From NCBI GenBank assembly GCA_023052935.1, contig CM041294.1:20918635-20982634 (forward strand): 64,000 bases of DNA, in the 5' to 3' direction. Positions 32,235 to 43,119 of this stretch are shown one piece after another. The stretch comes from Piezodorus guildinii. Lineage: Eukaryota > Arthropoda > Insecta > Hemiptera > Pentatomidae. The position numbers and the translations under genes are program-made. The notes below the pieces were generated by a model, which saw only the letters and a program-made list of their open reading frames with translations, made no database searches and was not told the origin of the DNA. The number at the start of each line of letters is the position of its first letter. Positions within the stretch are counted from its first letter, which is position 1.

Positions 32235-33215
32235 CTACTAAAAAACAAACAACAACTTTTAATTGAGATTAATACAAAGTTAGCAAATACATAAACGTCA
32301 TACAAACAATGGTAACTATATACAACATATAAAACTGCTAAGGGGACCCCATAAACTGGGCTTTTCCCTCGACTTGTGGAGGAAAAAAGCGGAATCCAAG
32401 AGATCCCAGTGCCTCTCTCTCAGCTGCATCACTGCTCTTAGCCAGTAGAGGCTGAGTTAGGGCGCAATAGCCACAAACATACAGTACATGAGTGGAGGCT
32501 CTGACAATTGTCAGAACTCCAGTATAAATGTTTACAGAACGTCGCGGGGCCACTGCCGTTTTAATCTTCGTGGAGGATTGTAAGGGTTGGTGGAGCTGGA
32601 GAGGGATTGAGCAAGAGGAAGATGAAGAAGGTTCTGGTGGAATTTGGAGAATTTGGATGGTACCAGGTCTAATATAAATGGAATATTAAGGTCATGGTGT
32701 AGGGTACAGTTGGTAACGTAATAAGGAGCATTAACTATTGTTCGGAGGACTTTGGATTGGAAGAATTGGATGCGTTTGATATTAGGATATTTAGCAGTCC
32801 CCCACGGTTCAAGTCCGTAGGTCCATATAGGTTTCAGTACAGTCTTGTATATTAGTAATTTATTGTCAACTGTAAGATGAGATTTTCTGTTTAATAGTCT
32901 GTATAACTGGCCGAATCGGCGGTTGAGTTCTTTTCTTTTAAGTCCTGAATGTCGGTTCCACGTTAGTCTTTTGTCTAGTAAAAAGCCCAGATACCAGACT
33001 GTGTCTGAGGAAGGAAGCGGTATGGAATTTAATTTAACTGTTGGGCAGGATTTGCGTCGAAGGGTGAAGGTGACGTGTGTGCATTTTCTTTCGTTCACCT
33101 TAATACGCCAAGCATTACACAAGTCTTCGACAAGGGAAAGGTGCCTATGGAGATTAAGCGATGCTGCTTCAGGATCGGAATTGGATGATAAAATGCCTGT
33201 GTCATTATAAAAATT
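32071..33215 (-). pseudogene. 5'-truncated Jockey-type LINE ('Jockey-A', copy 2), ORF2 C-terminal half
   Basis: The minus-strand frame reads NDTGILSSNSDPEAASLNLHR, then CNAWRIKVNERKCTHVTF, WYLGFLLDKRLTWNRH and LKPIWTYGLEPWGTAK. This is the Jockey-clade RT from motif C (family FADDTAIL, here reduced to a remnant) through the thumb, open to 32532. The 3' UTR follows, with a (TA)n stretch at 32208-32234 and a 13-nt poly(A) (T 32071-32083). Only the region downstream of the RT active site was copied, so it cannot encode a working enzyme. Best-preserved member of its family here. Confidence 0.85.
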
Positions 33216-34361
33216 TTTTTTAACAGTATTAAAAATTCATAAAGATAAAACTGACTATGTTTTAAAGATCGAAAAGTTTAAGGCTACTAGGGCTATGACT
33301 AAGCTATATTTAAAAAAAATAGCAATGGGGGAGTCTCTTTTCCTTTACAAACTTTTAACTCGGTAAAACACTCGTTTTTGTTTTAATTTTCTAGACTAAT
33401 AAAAATAATTGAACTTATTTCTTCAATATTTAGGTAATGATTTTTAATGAAAAAAAGTATAAAAAATTCATTTTTGTTTAGATTTGATATTTACAAAATT
33501 ACCAGAATTAGAGAGATTTTACCAACATGTTTTCAGCCGCTGAGATAACTTTAAATGGCTGCAAAACTAAAATTGTTTGATAGACAAATATTTTATCCAC
33601 GGTTTTATATCCAGGAAAAGATACAGAATAAATGGTAAAAAAATTCATGAAACCAGAATTCTTAAGCGGCAAGTTCTGGACGATTTTGAATGGATTCACC
33701 CACGTACAAAACTAATACAATTTCAGAAAATATTTTTTGAAAAAAATAAGCGAATGTTACGTAAAATGTTTTACTAAAAAATTAATCATCTTACATTTAA
33801 AGTTCAATTCATACTAGGCAGCAAGATGACTGTTGGCCGCATGCACAACGACATCAGCATAGAAAAGAATATATATAGTTCTTATAATAAAATTCTAAAG
33901 TCGGGCCGTTTTTTTTTAATTTAAAATTTGAAGTTAAATTCAGAAGTAACCTAAATTTTAGACGCTTGGGACAGTATGTTGCCCTGACCCGGGAGAGTAG
34001 AGACAGGTAGCCGAGTAATTAGCAGAGTGAAATCAGTTTAAGGAGGAGGTAATTAAATTGTTGCTCGCCCACTGGGTTCCCCGTTTTTGTTACTGGATTA
34101 GCCCTAAATTGTACCTACGTTCACTGGATAACGTGTCTTTTGCCATTAATTCGCTTTTCGAAAATTAAATTTGCTATGATCAATGTTGAAATTCGTTATT
34201 TAAAAAGGCACTTCCAATTCAAAACAAAAACAAATTTATAATATTAAAATAATGTTGAAATTATTGCCTAGGTATTTCATTTTGTATGTATTACTTTTCA
34301 AACATTACTAAATCTTTTTTTATAGGTGGAATAATCAGGAGTCAGTCATTTTTTTAATTTT
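33216..34361. other. Unassigned DNA with one repeat fragment
   Basis: 33480-33765 matches the arm of the 12-15 kb inverted repeat (TTACCAGAATTAGAGAGATTT, TTTTATCCACGGTTTT and so on) in direct orientation. No gene found in the rest. Confidence 0.45.
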
Positions 34362-34402
34362 GCCAACCTTTCGGCTCAAGCTTGTGAGCCATCATCAGGG
34401 CA
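34362..34402 (-). ncRNA. Hammerhead ribozyme core of a second Penelope family
   Basis: The minus strand reads TGCC-CTGATGA, stem II GGCTC/GAGCC around an 8-nt loop, GAAAG, GTT-GGCA. Stem I has four perfect pairs (TGCC/GGCA). Stem II has a different sequence from the other family (GACCC/GGGTC) yet is fully paired, which is covariation support. The base after GAAA is G instead of C, so the ACGT stem III palindrome is lost. The context is a short pseudo-LTR remnant. Confidence 0.65.
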
Positions 34403-35058
34403 TGTTATGCTTGGACATGGCTCAGTAACAGTCGACTATAAATCCTCAATATAATTTTGTTTTTTGTTATTTAGTAGGCCTAGAATTGTTTCTATTTCGT
34501 TTCTATTAAATCAGCTTTTTTTTTTTTTTTTTTAAATAATAATGAATATAAGATAATTGATAGACAATTAAAGATAATTGTCAACATTCCTGCTGTGCGA
34601 TTTTCCAAGAATTATAAACTAATAATTAACATTAACAGAACTACATGCTAAATATAATATAATATATTAATCTTATATACATAAAAAATATTAAATAAAT
34701 TTTCATTAATTATTTATATCACAATATCCCATTATTTTCACTATATAAAATAGAAGAAATGCTAATTTAGATTCCGAAAATGAAATTCAGCAGTATCAAT
34801 AATAATTCAAAACCCATTTCACTGGTTTCCCCATGCTCATTGTTTTATGAACAGAGAAAAAAAAGTTGAAAATTATTACACCATGGTATATTAATTCAAA
34901 TAGCTATGTACCCAATTAAATGTTATGTATAGCAATAAATTAATCAAAAACCTTAAGAAAGAAGAACGAGCAATACTAAACCCTGAAAGAAAGAACCTTT
35001 AAAAACATAATCTGACCAGTGCATAGATATGGCCGAGAATGCTGTGTTACAATATCTT
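34403..35058. other. Unassigned AT-rich DNA
   Basis: 34403-34450 may belong to the same pseudo-LTR remnant as the ribozyme. Nothing else recognised. Confidence 0.4.
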
Positions 35059-36110
35059 TTTTTTAGTTTTTAATATTTATTGATATATTGATACTATATA
35101 TATTGATATTAAATGAACATTATTAATACAGTAAACCCTCTTTTTAACGAACACGGTTATAACCAACGCCCTTTTATAACGAACTATCTTTGCGGTCCCT
35201 TGAAAAATTAATAGAAAACTATGCTTTCTCCTCGTTTATAACGAAATATTCTCATATAACGAATTAACGAACTACTTTTGTGGACCTCAGAATTGAATTT
35301 GTTCGGTTATTACGAAAAATGAAGAAGAAAAAAATAACGAAAAGTCATGATTCCCAGTAAAGAGCGGCGCCTTTCTGTCCAAACCCTTACCTCTTCCTTC
35401 TATTAAGCTCGATTCTGTGATTCACAGTCTGTGACAGCTTCTGGTTTCTAGTGTTTCAGCTAGTTTTTCTGTTTTTATTGCTGTTATCACTTGCTTTAAT
35501 TAGAGTTTCCTACGAGGTCAAGAGAAAATCAATTGATTTAAATACAAGGTTGGCGATTCTTCAAGAAGTGGATAAAAAAATTTAGTTGAAATCGAAAATT
35601 GCTGAAAAATACGGGATATCAAAATCTCCTCTATCAACGGTTATCGCTATTAAAGATAAAATCGATGCCTCCGTTGCGTTTTTTTTTATCATTTGAACTT
35701 TATATGAATTGCTGTGATTTTGACGTTGTAAGCTCCTTTTTAAGTTTTTTATTTTGAATGATGGTTTATGTTAATCTTAAAGTATTATGTAAAATGTGAA
35801 ATAAGATAGATATATCTACATAGTGCATAGTTTTAACTGTGTTGTAGTTTCTAAATAAACATGTGCCTGTATTGAAAATATTTCTTTTTTACCACCTGAA
35901 TTTATACCAAGACATATAACATACATACAATATATTTTTGATATTTTACAGAGAATTTTTTGGTCTCTTGGAGTTCGTTAAAACGAGGGTTTACTGTAGT
36001 GATATGAGACCACATTCACACAATATATACAGAAAACAATGATAAATTCAAATCACATAAAATATAATATATATACAAAAAAATAAACTATAATTGAGAT
36101 AAATGTGTTA
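35059..36110 (-). mobile_element. Jockey-A 3' UTR fragment split by a Tigger insertion
   Basis: 35059-35128 and 35997-36110 together match the 3' UTR of the Jockey-A copies (TTTATTGA, AATGAACA, GATATGAGACCACATTCAC). The Tigger element at 35129-35996 sits between them and duplicated the TA. Confidence 0.65.
35129..35996 (+). mobile_element. Deleted pogo/Tigger DNA transposon (copy 1)
   Basis: Terminal inverted repeats begin CAGTAAACCCTC and end GAGGGTTTACTG, flanked by the TA duplication (35127-35128, 35997-35998). Inside, about 35518-35681 encodes a remnant of the N-terminal CENP-B/psq helix-turn-helix (SIDLNTRLAILQEVDKK, stop, KSKIAEKYGISKS). The DDE catalytic domain is deleted. At 868 bp it is a non-autonomous derivative. 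Confidence 0.8.
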
Positions 36111-37347
36111 TAGTATAATAGCCGAAGAAAATGACTTCTTCAGATTTGAAAGTATATTGCAAAATGAAAATCCAGTACTATATGTGATTAAGCCATTTGG
36201 AGATGAAAGACGATTGTTTGATGTGAGATAAAGGCCTTTAAGGATGTGCCAAGTTGGCCTAGTCGTACCAACAGATGTGGCTGATCCAGAAACTATCACA
36301 GGAAATGTATGGAAAGAAGCCACTAACTACAGACTCAACATCTTAGCTTAATATTTAACTTCAGCTTAACTAGACCTGATTGTTAGTTTAAACTTCTTAT
36401 TCGAAAAGTTATCTATGAACACTAAATATCGGTATTGAAGTCAGTACCTGAATTGTTGCATCTGTCTTTCTGTCCCTAGTGAAAAATCGATCTGAAATTA
36501 TTCTTTAATATGAAGTTTAAAAATTCTAGATAAATAAAATCGCCAAAGTTAAAAAGTCACGCGAAATATTGTTCGGGAAATGAATTCAGTATTTGTCAGG
36601 CAATATTATCATGAGTATATTTTCTGGACAATTATTCATGCGATATCCTTGTCCACAGTCCTCACGAAATCCCGCACTGGTTAATAATCATAGTAGAATG
36701 GGCCAATGTGTATTTATTTTTCCTTATTTAAGCTAGTCCGACATACATTAGCCGCGGTAATATTTGAAGGCGTCGTGGACTATACCGACAGTTAAGTCCT
36801 AGTAAATTATAGGAATTAAACTGTACCTTGGAGTGACTTATCTTAATTTATTCTTACAAATTCACAGTACAGGAAATCACGAAGCACCATAAGAAATACC
36901 ATTCAATCTTAACAATTCATTTGCGACATTATAATAGTTTCAAACATTGTGTGTAACTAACAATAATAATTGCCATCGTCACTCTTTTTTAGCGTATGAG
37001 AACTAACTACGTGGAGCAACTGTGTCAGACTAACATAAAAATATCGAGCATAGGTTAGGTTAGGTTATATATTTTACGGACACTCAACAGCCAAGGTTAT
37101 ATGTGTCCTGTTTTAACATATCCAGCATATCCAAAATTATAGATCAGAATAATTAGTAATCACCCTTGTTACACTATTTCAGTTTTGAAACACCCCTCAA
37201 TACAAGGACCTAGTTTCATCCTAATTCGAAATAATTTTAGAAAAACTACAGGCTCTCTGATCTCAATTATAAAGGAGATAAACAATTACAATAAATGCTC
37301 CCTTAAACCTCAATAATATTTATTACACCTTCCTTGTCATGTTATTA
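36111..37347. other. Mostly unassigned; contains short telomere-like tract
   Basis: 36111-36345 is less AT-rich and has a partly open plus-strand frame (NDFFRFESILQNENPV, then a stop, then VGLVVPTDVADPETI) that I cannot assign. 37051-37067 is TAGGTTAGGTTAGGTTA, three units of TTAGG. The rest has no recognised feature. Confidence 0.4.
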
Positions 37348-38300
37348 CAGTAAACCCTCGTTTTAACGAACTCCAAGGGACCAAAAAATTCTCGGTTCGT
37401 TATATCCGAAAAATATATTGTATGTATGTTATACGTCTTGTTATAAATTCAGGTGGTTGAAAAGAAATGTTTTCAATACAGCATTCGCTTTCAGGCACAA
37501 GTTTATTTAGAAACTACAAAAGCAATTAACACTATGCACTATGTACATATATCTATCTTGTTTCACATTTTACACAGTACTTTAAGATCAACATAAACCA
37601 TCATTCAAAATACAAAACTTAAAAAGGAACTTACAATGTCAGAATCACAGCAATCCATATAAAGTTAAAGTAATAACAAATAATTTTTTTTTGTTTAGCA
37701 CATACCGGTGAAGACGCAACGGAGGCATCGATTTTATCTTTATTAGCGATAATTGTTGATAGAAGAGATTTTGATATCCCGTATTTTTCCGCAATTTTCG
37801 ATTTCGAGTCCATTTTTTTATCCACTTCTTGGAGAATCACCAACCTTGTATTTAAATCAATGGATTTTTCTTCGACATTCTGTGCGGAGCGGAAGCGCAC
37901 TTAGAACGAAAAGCAAGACTGACCTGATCTCGTAGGAAACTTGAATTAAAGCAAGTAATAAAAGCAATAAAAACTAGCCGAAACTCTAGAAGCCATAAGC
38001 TGTAACAGACAGAATCACAGAATTGAGCTAAATAGAGGTAAGAGGATTTGGACATAAAAGCGCCACTCTTTACTGGGAATTAAGACGTTTCTTAATTTTT
38101 TCTTGTTTATTTTTCGTAATAACCGAACAAATTCAATCCTGAGGTCCACAAAAGTAGTTCGTTAATTCGTTATAAGAGAATAGTTCGTTATAAACGAGGA
38201 GAAAGCATAGTTTTCTATTCATTTTTCAAGGGGCCACAACGATAGTTCGTTATAAACGGGTGTTTGTTATAACCGTGTTATTTAAAAGAGGGGCGTTCTG
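37348..38300 (-). mobile_element. Deleted pogo/Tigger DNA transposon (copy 2)
   Basis: Same family as 35129-35996, opposite orientation. The left end CAGTAAACCCTCG is intact after TA (37346-37347). The right end is mutated and its TA is now CA. The interior carries the helix-turn-helix ORF at 37631-37900 and lacks the catalytic domain. Confidence 0.75.
37631..37900 (-). pseudogene. Tigger transposase N-terminal helix-turn-helix remnant
   Basis: An 89-codon open frame. Residues about 13-60 (SIDLNTRLVILQEVDKK, SKSKIAEKYGISKS, LLSTIIANKDKI) match the psq/CENP-B N-terminal DNA-binding domain of pogo/Tigger transposases. The last 25 residues follow a deletion junction and are not transposase. The frame has no stop, unlike copy 1. 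A protein of this kind could bind the transposon ends without cutting; that role is speculative. Confidence 0.7.
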
Positions 38301-38857
38301 CAGCTATCTAGCAGAACTGCTTTCTGGGCTAATTTTAAATTTCGGAAGTCTAGGCCAAGCTCTTCCGGGCTCTCCTCCGTGATTTTTAGTATTAGGCCAT
38401 TCTAAGAGAGAACTATTGGAGTCGTTATTACATTTTAATGATCTTGAGAAAATTCTTGGTATTTCCTGATTTTTTCGGCTCTAGTGCTCATCAGGTTGGA
38501 GTCACTTGGGGTGGCTATATCAATGATGAAGCTATATATCTAGCCATTTTGTTAGCACTCTATGGCCTGTGATAATTTGTTCATCCTAGTTCACTTTTAT
38601 ATATTTATTTTCTATATTTTTCTCTTGTTTCTTCATAATCCAATAATCTTAGAGCTCTACACAAACTTTGGTGATATATTTAGGCAACAATATCGTGTCT
38701 CATCAAATAATCCGTCCCAGCTGAAGTCTCACAGCCGTTTGTAATATGTTGAGTTTGTTGTAAAAAAAAATGTTGTTTTCCTTCATTACGTACCTCCTGT
38801 AAGCTCTCGATGCAAATACTTGGTAATGTATAGCAACAACAAACTCTTCAGGATCAT
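38301..38857. other. Unassigned DNA
   Basis: No gene or repeat recognised. Confidence 0.4.
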
Positions 38858-39086
38858 TATTATCTCATTATTATTATTATTAGTGCGATATCTCCCCTAA
38901 AAGGAAGGCGCTAAGCACTTTTGACTCAATTTTCTTATTTTTTGTTCTTTTTGTCTTGCCAGTATTGTCTCATTCTTTGGCTGAACTTCTCTTTTCTTTC
39001 TGCAGACCATTTGGTTATGTATGGTTTCTGATTGTTTTGCTCTAAAGTTACTTCAAATTTGTTTATTATCTCATTATTATTATTAT
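38858..39086 (-). mobile_element. Short LINE 3' end between 23-bp target duplications
   Basis: 38858-38880 and 39064-39086 are identical 23-bp repeats rich in ATT. The 183 bp between them read, on the minus strand, an open C-terminal frame (KWSAERKEKFSQRMRQYW, then stop), a short UTR, and then the TAA-repeat side. This looks like an extremely 5'-truncated non-LTR element of unknown clade. The long duplication could partly be microsatellite similarity. Confidence 0.5.
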
Positions 39087-39236
39087 GTTTTTGTCAGTTT
39101 TTCCTACAATTAATACTAAATTCAATATATTATATATTATTATCTATACATGCAACTGCATGTTCAATTAGTGTTGGAAAGAAACATCCTAAACGGCCGA
39201 TTTTAAGGATAACCGAAATCATTTTAAAATATTTTT

Positions 39237-39795
39237 TAAATTTATTTATAGTAATTTACAACTGTATTAAGGAACACAACAAGTAAATATGAGGAATGAA
39301 AAAAACAAAAGTAATGAAAATGTCTTGAGAAAGAACTACCCAGTGGTAGTACTTCACTAACTAGTTCATCTCAGTAGGTCCCGAGGCCACCTTCTTTTCA
39401 GTCGCATTGGAGGGTTATCAGGAATAGCTGAGGAAGATAATTTAAGGACAAGGGGGTTTTTATGGGCAGGGAGTTTAGAATGAAAAGAGGAGTATCTATC
39501 ACGGGCTATGTCTGCAACAAATGGGATGTTAAGGTCATTATGAATGAGTTGATTTGTAACAAAATAAGGAGCATTCAGGATTTTGCAAAGGATTTTGGAT
39601 TTTAAGGACTGGATGCGGGAGGAAATAGATGATTTTTTAGAGCCCCAAAGCTCGATTCCATATGTCCAAATGGGTCTGATAATAGTGATGTAAATGAGTC
39701 TTTTGTAATATACTGGAAGTTTTGAACGTTTGTCTAGTAAGTGTTGTAGTAATCGATATATTCGAGCAGATTCTTGTCGTTTCAGTCTTGTGTGA
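39237..39795 (-). pseudogene. 5'-truncated Jockey-type LINE ('Jockey-B', copy 1)
   Basis: A minus-strand frame reads TRLKRQESARIYRLLQHLLDKRS, RPIWTYGIELWGSKKS, NAPYFVTNQLIHNDLNIPF and RLKRRWPRDLL. This is the thumb/C-terminal region of Jockey-clade ORF2. It ends about 190 bp before the 3' terminus near 39237, and the tail is AT-rich. It is related to but distinct from Jockey-A; the copy at 54.1 kb is closer. The truncation point is near 39795. Confidence 0.75.
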
Positions 39796-40334
39796 GGATA
39801 TTTGAAAATATAATAACAAATGATTAAATACTGTAAATATATTATTAAAACATTCCTTCATTTTATGTGGAACATCTACGGTTAACATTATTAGTAATCT
39901 AGTTACACTGGTAATAGTAACGTCGTTTCAAACAATTTTCATGCGAATATATTTTGATTAATCTATGAATATGTAAATTGAAGAGAGAAAAAAATGTGCT
40001 GTCTCGATCTATCAACTAACCTAGTTCAACTGAAGTTGAACTAGTGTAACTAGTCCAAGTGTCTCGATCTACCAACTAACCTAGTTCAACTGAAGTTATT
40101 TATTGGTGGTTGAAAAATTGAAACCTTCATATGTTTGATGGACATTCATACCACTAAACAATTAAACGAGTACAGAAGGTCATCTAACTTGTCATGACCT
40201 ATTCTGTGTTTTATACAGCGAGGATAGTTCAAGGTAAAACTTCCACAGCTCCATTACAAAGTAAATTTCAAGAAATTTTATCGGAAAAGTGATCCTTTAA
40301 CATTCCCAACCAACGCTATAAAAAATACTATAAA

Positions 40335-40402
<68 letters not shown>

Positions 40403-42530
40403 CATATTAATTTAAATTCGTCCATTGTTTAAGTTTTTATTTTTGTTATTTCGTTTGTTTTGTTTTACATTTTTTTTTTACCTTTGTAATTTCAAAAAGT
40501 ATCCTTTATTTATTTTATATTAATAATGTCTGTAAACAGTCTTCAGTTGTTTTTAATTTGTATTTTTTGTGATATTGTTAATATTGTCAACATATGAAGT
40601 AAAGAAGTAAAATAAACGGAGTAAATTAGGTCAAAGGAAAGTTTTATAAGTGAAATTAATGTTATATGGTACATCATTATATTACTGCAGGATTATATTA
40701 CTATTATCATTTATATTACTGAATTAAGGTTTGGTAAACCGTTATTAGCCATAACGTAATAATTTATAACTATTGTAAATATTTATATTATCTATTATTT
40801 TTAATATCACAATTATCATCATTATCACTGCTATTGTTCCTGTTTTAATTGAAGGAAATTATCAAATCTTATTATATATTTTAAATATTTAAAAAACAAG
40901 AACTATGTGTTTATAGACATAGAAATTTATTATGAAGATAAGTTCAGGTAATACCATAATGCTAATACCAGTACCTTTATGCAAAGCAACCAAGTTTTCA
41001 AGTTAACTTCTAACGATCCTATCTGAGTTTATTTCTCATTTTCAAAGATAGGAATCCTATAAAATATGAAGATGGTGGGAAATGCGGAAGCCTATGATTG
41101 GAAACGATCGGATTCCAGGCACGCCACTACAACCGAAGGAGGTGCACTGCCAATAGCTGTAAATCCAATCAAGGGGGTCGTGGAATGGTTGGCAGCACTG
41201 ATTGGGCCCGCAGCGACCCCTGTCGGAGCATATCGCCTTCATTCGGTTTACTTAAAACTCTTGCCCATCTTCGAACCACGTCTTTTAAATCAGATTTGTA
41301 AATCTCATTGGTAGAGATGATAAAGTTAATAATTTCTGAGTTATTCATTATTTTAAAACTGTGTCTAACAAACATTTTTCGTTGGCGGCGTCACCCAATC
41401 AGTGAAATGGCAAGAACCAACTACGTTTCAAAAATGAATAAATATATTGTTTTTAGTTCTCGACTGTTTAAATTTAAGCTTTCTAAGGGTCTTGAGGTTC
41501 AGTAAATATCTTTAATAGCTTACCACTCTTACCATGCAGTGATTTACATGTCTTTGCAACAATAAGAGTACCCGTTTCTTACATATTTGCTACTTATTTA
41601 TTAATATTTTAAATATTAAATTTTTATAGCACAAATTTAAAATACTCCTAAATGGTTAGAATGCATGGTAGCGGGACGTTGATATTCATCACAACAAAAC
41701 ATTCTTGAGAAAAAGTGAACAAAGCCATAATCGTTCAATACAAGAGAGAGCATTCTTTAGAAAAATAAAATTGAAGCAAAAATTAATTTATGTGGAGTCT
41801 ATAAACGTATACCTGATATTATATTCTTCTACCAAATACGGTTTCCTATTTTCGAGCACCTAATCAATGAACACATCTGGTCAACATTTCAACGAGGATA
41901 CCGAAAAAACCCCCAAAAAATGCTGTAAAACATAATTTAAAACAGATGTAAAACCACAAATCTTATTCAAATTATATGCTTCATTGCTCATTAATCCCTT
42001 CGATAGTCTAATTATTATTTTATACTGCTTCATTACCACCGGAAAATTTAAAAACGTTAGATAAAAAGAAACACTCATACAATAAAGCATAAGTCAAAAT
42101 GGTATTTTCTTCTATCAAATTAAATATGAGATTATTGCTTAGAAAACAAAAAATATATCAGTTAAGTAGAACACAATTATAAGCTCTTCCTAAAAATTAA
42201 TTTAGTAAAAGCAGGAAAACATTACTATAATACCCTAGTATTAGATCATGTATTTCACAGCGTTTTATATATCATAATTTACATATACATACAAAGCGTG
42301 AACTAATAAATCGTGAACCAACAAAATTAAACTGTCAAGTTTAAAATTTTAAATTCTCAAGTTACCAACTTTATCTTTTCTAAACCACTAAAAGAGAGAA
42401 AAAAAGAGTCATATTATAGGTGAATAAATTAACATATTCATTTGTTAATGTACTCTATTTTTTACTGAAAATGTCGATGGATTTTATTTTCGTTTGGATA
42501 TATGTATATACATACGCAGACACACATACT
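39796..42530. other. Long stretch without recognised genes
   Basis: Holds a 60-bp direct duplication with an internal palindrome (40001-40098), a (TA)n microsatellite (40338-40400), and a GC-richer island at 41066-41300 with ORFs on both strands that match nothing I know. Otherwise AT-rich and featureless. Confidence 0.45.
40338..40400. repeat. (TA)n microsatellite
   Basis: About 31 uninterrupted TA units. Confidence 0.95.
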
Positions 42531-42638
<108 letters not shown>

Positions 42639-42640
42639 GC

Positions 42641-42885
42641 ATTTCCAAGTCAATTGTAACCTTTTCCAAGTCAAATGTAACTTTTTCCAAGTCAAATGTA
42701 ACCTTTTCCAAGTCAAATGTAACTTTTTCCAAGTCAAATGTAACCTTTTCCAAGTCAAATGTAACCCTTTCCATTTCAAATGTCACCTTTTCCAAGTCAA
42801 ATGTAACCCTTTCCAAGTCAAATGTCACCTTTTCCATTTCAAATGTTACCTTTTCCAAGTCAAATGTCACCTTTTTCTTCACTTC
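42641..42885. repeat. 21-bp minisatellite, left tip (11 units)
   Basis: Units TTTTCCAAGTCAAATGTAAC with variants CCATTTCAAATG and GTCACC. I count 11 units here and 9 in the mirror array at 46808-46998. The variant order is mirrored between the arms except for the two missing units. Confidence 0.9.
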
Positions 42886-43119
42886 TAGCCTCAAATATTC
42901 GGTTTTATTTATTTATTTATTGAAAAATAATTAGTTTAATTAACATTATGACTTTTTTAATAATTTTGGCATATTCTATCGCTATCTTTTTTGTTTTTTA
43001 GACATTTGGTATAAAGTTCTGTTTTTTACTAGCTATATTTAAAAAAATTAATTATCGTCTATTTAGTTTTAAGATAGTTATTGATTTTGAGTTTTTTAGA
43101 GGGGAGGGGTAGTTTTAGT

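Noticed and set aside
36108..36323. Minus-strand 71-codon ORF
   Set aside because: The plus strand has the less random composition; no domain on either strand.
41066..41375. Overlapping ORFs on both strands as host exons
   Set aside because: No domain, no convincing splice sites, and ORFs overlap in several frames. Kept only as an unexplained GC-rich island.
42641..42885. CRISPR-like array
   Set aside because: Units are directly adjacent 21-bp tandem repeats without unique spacers, in a eukaryotic context; it is a minisatellite.
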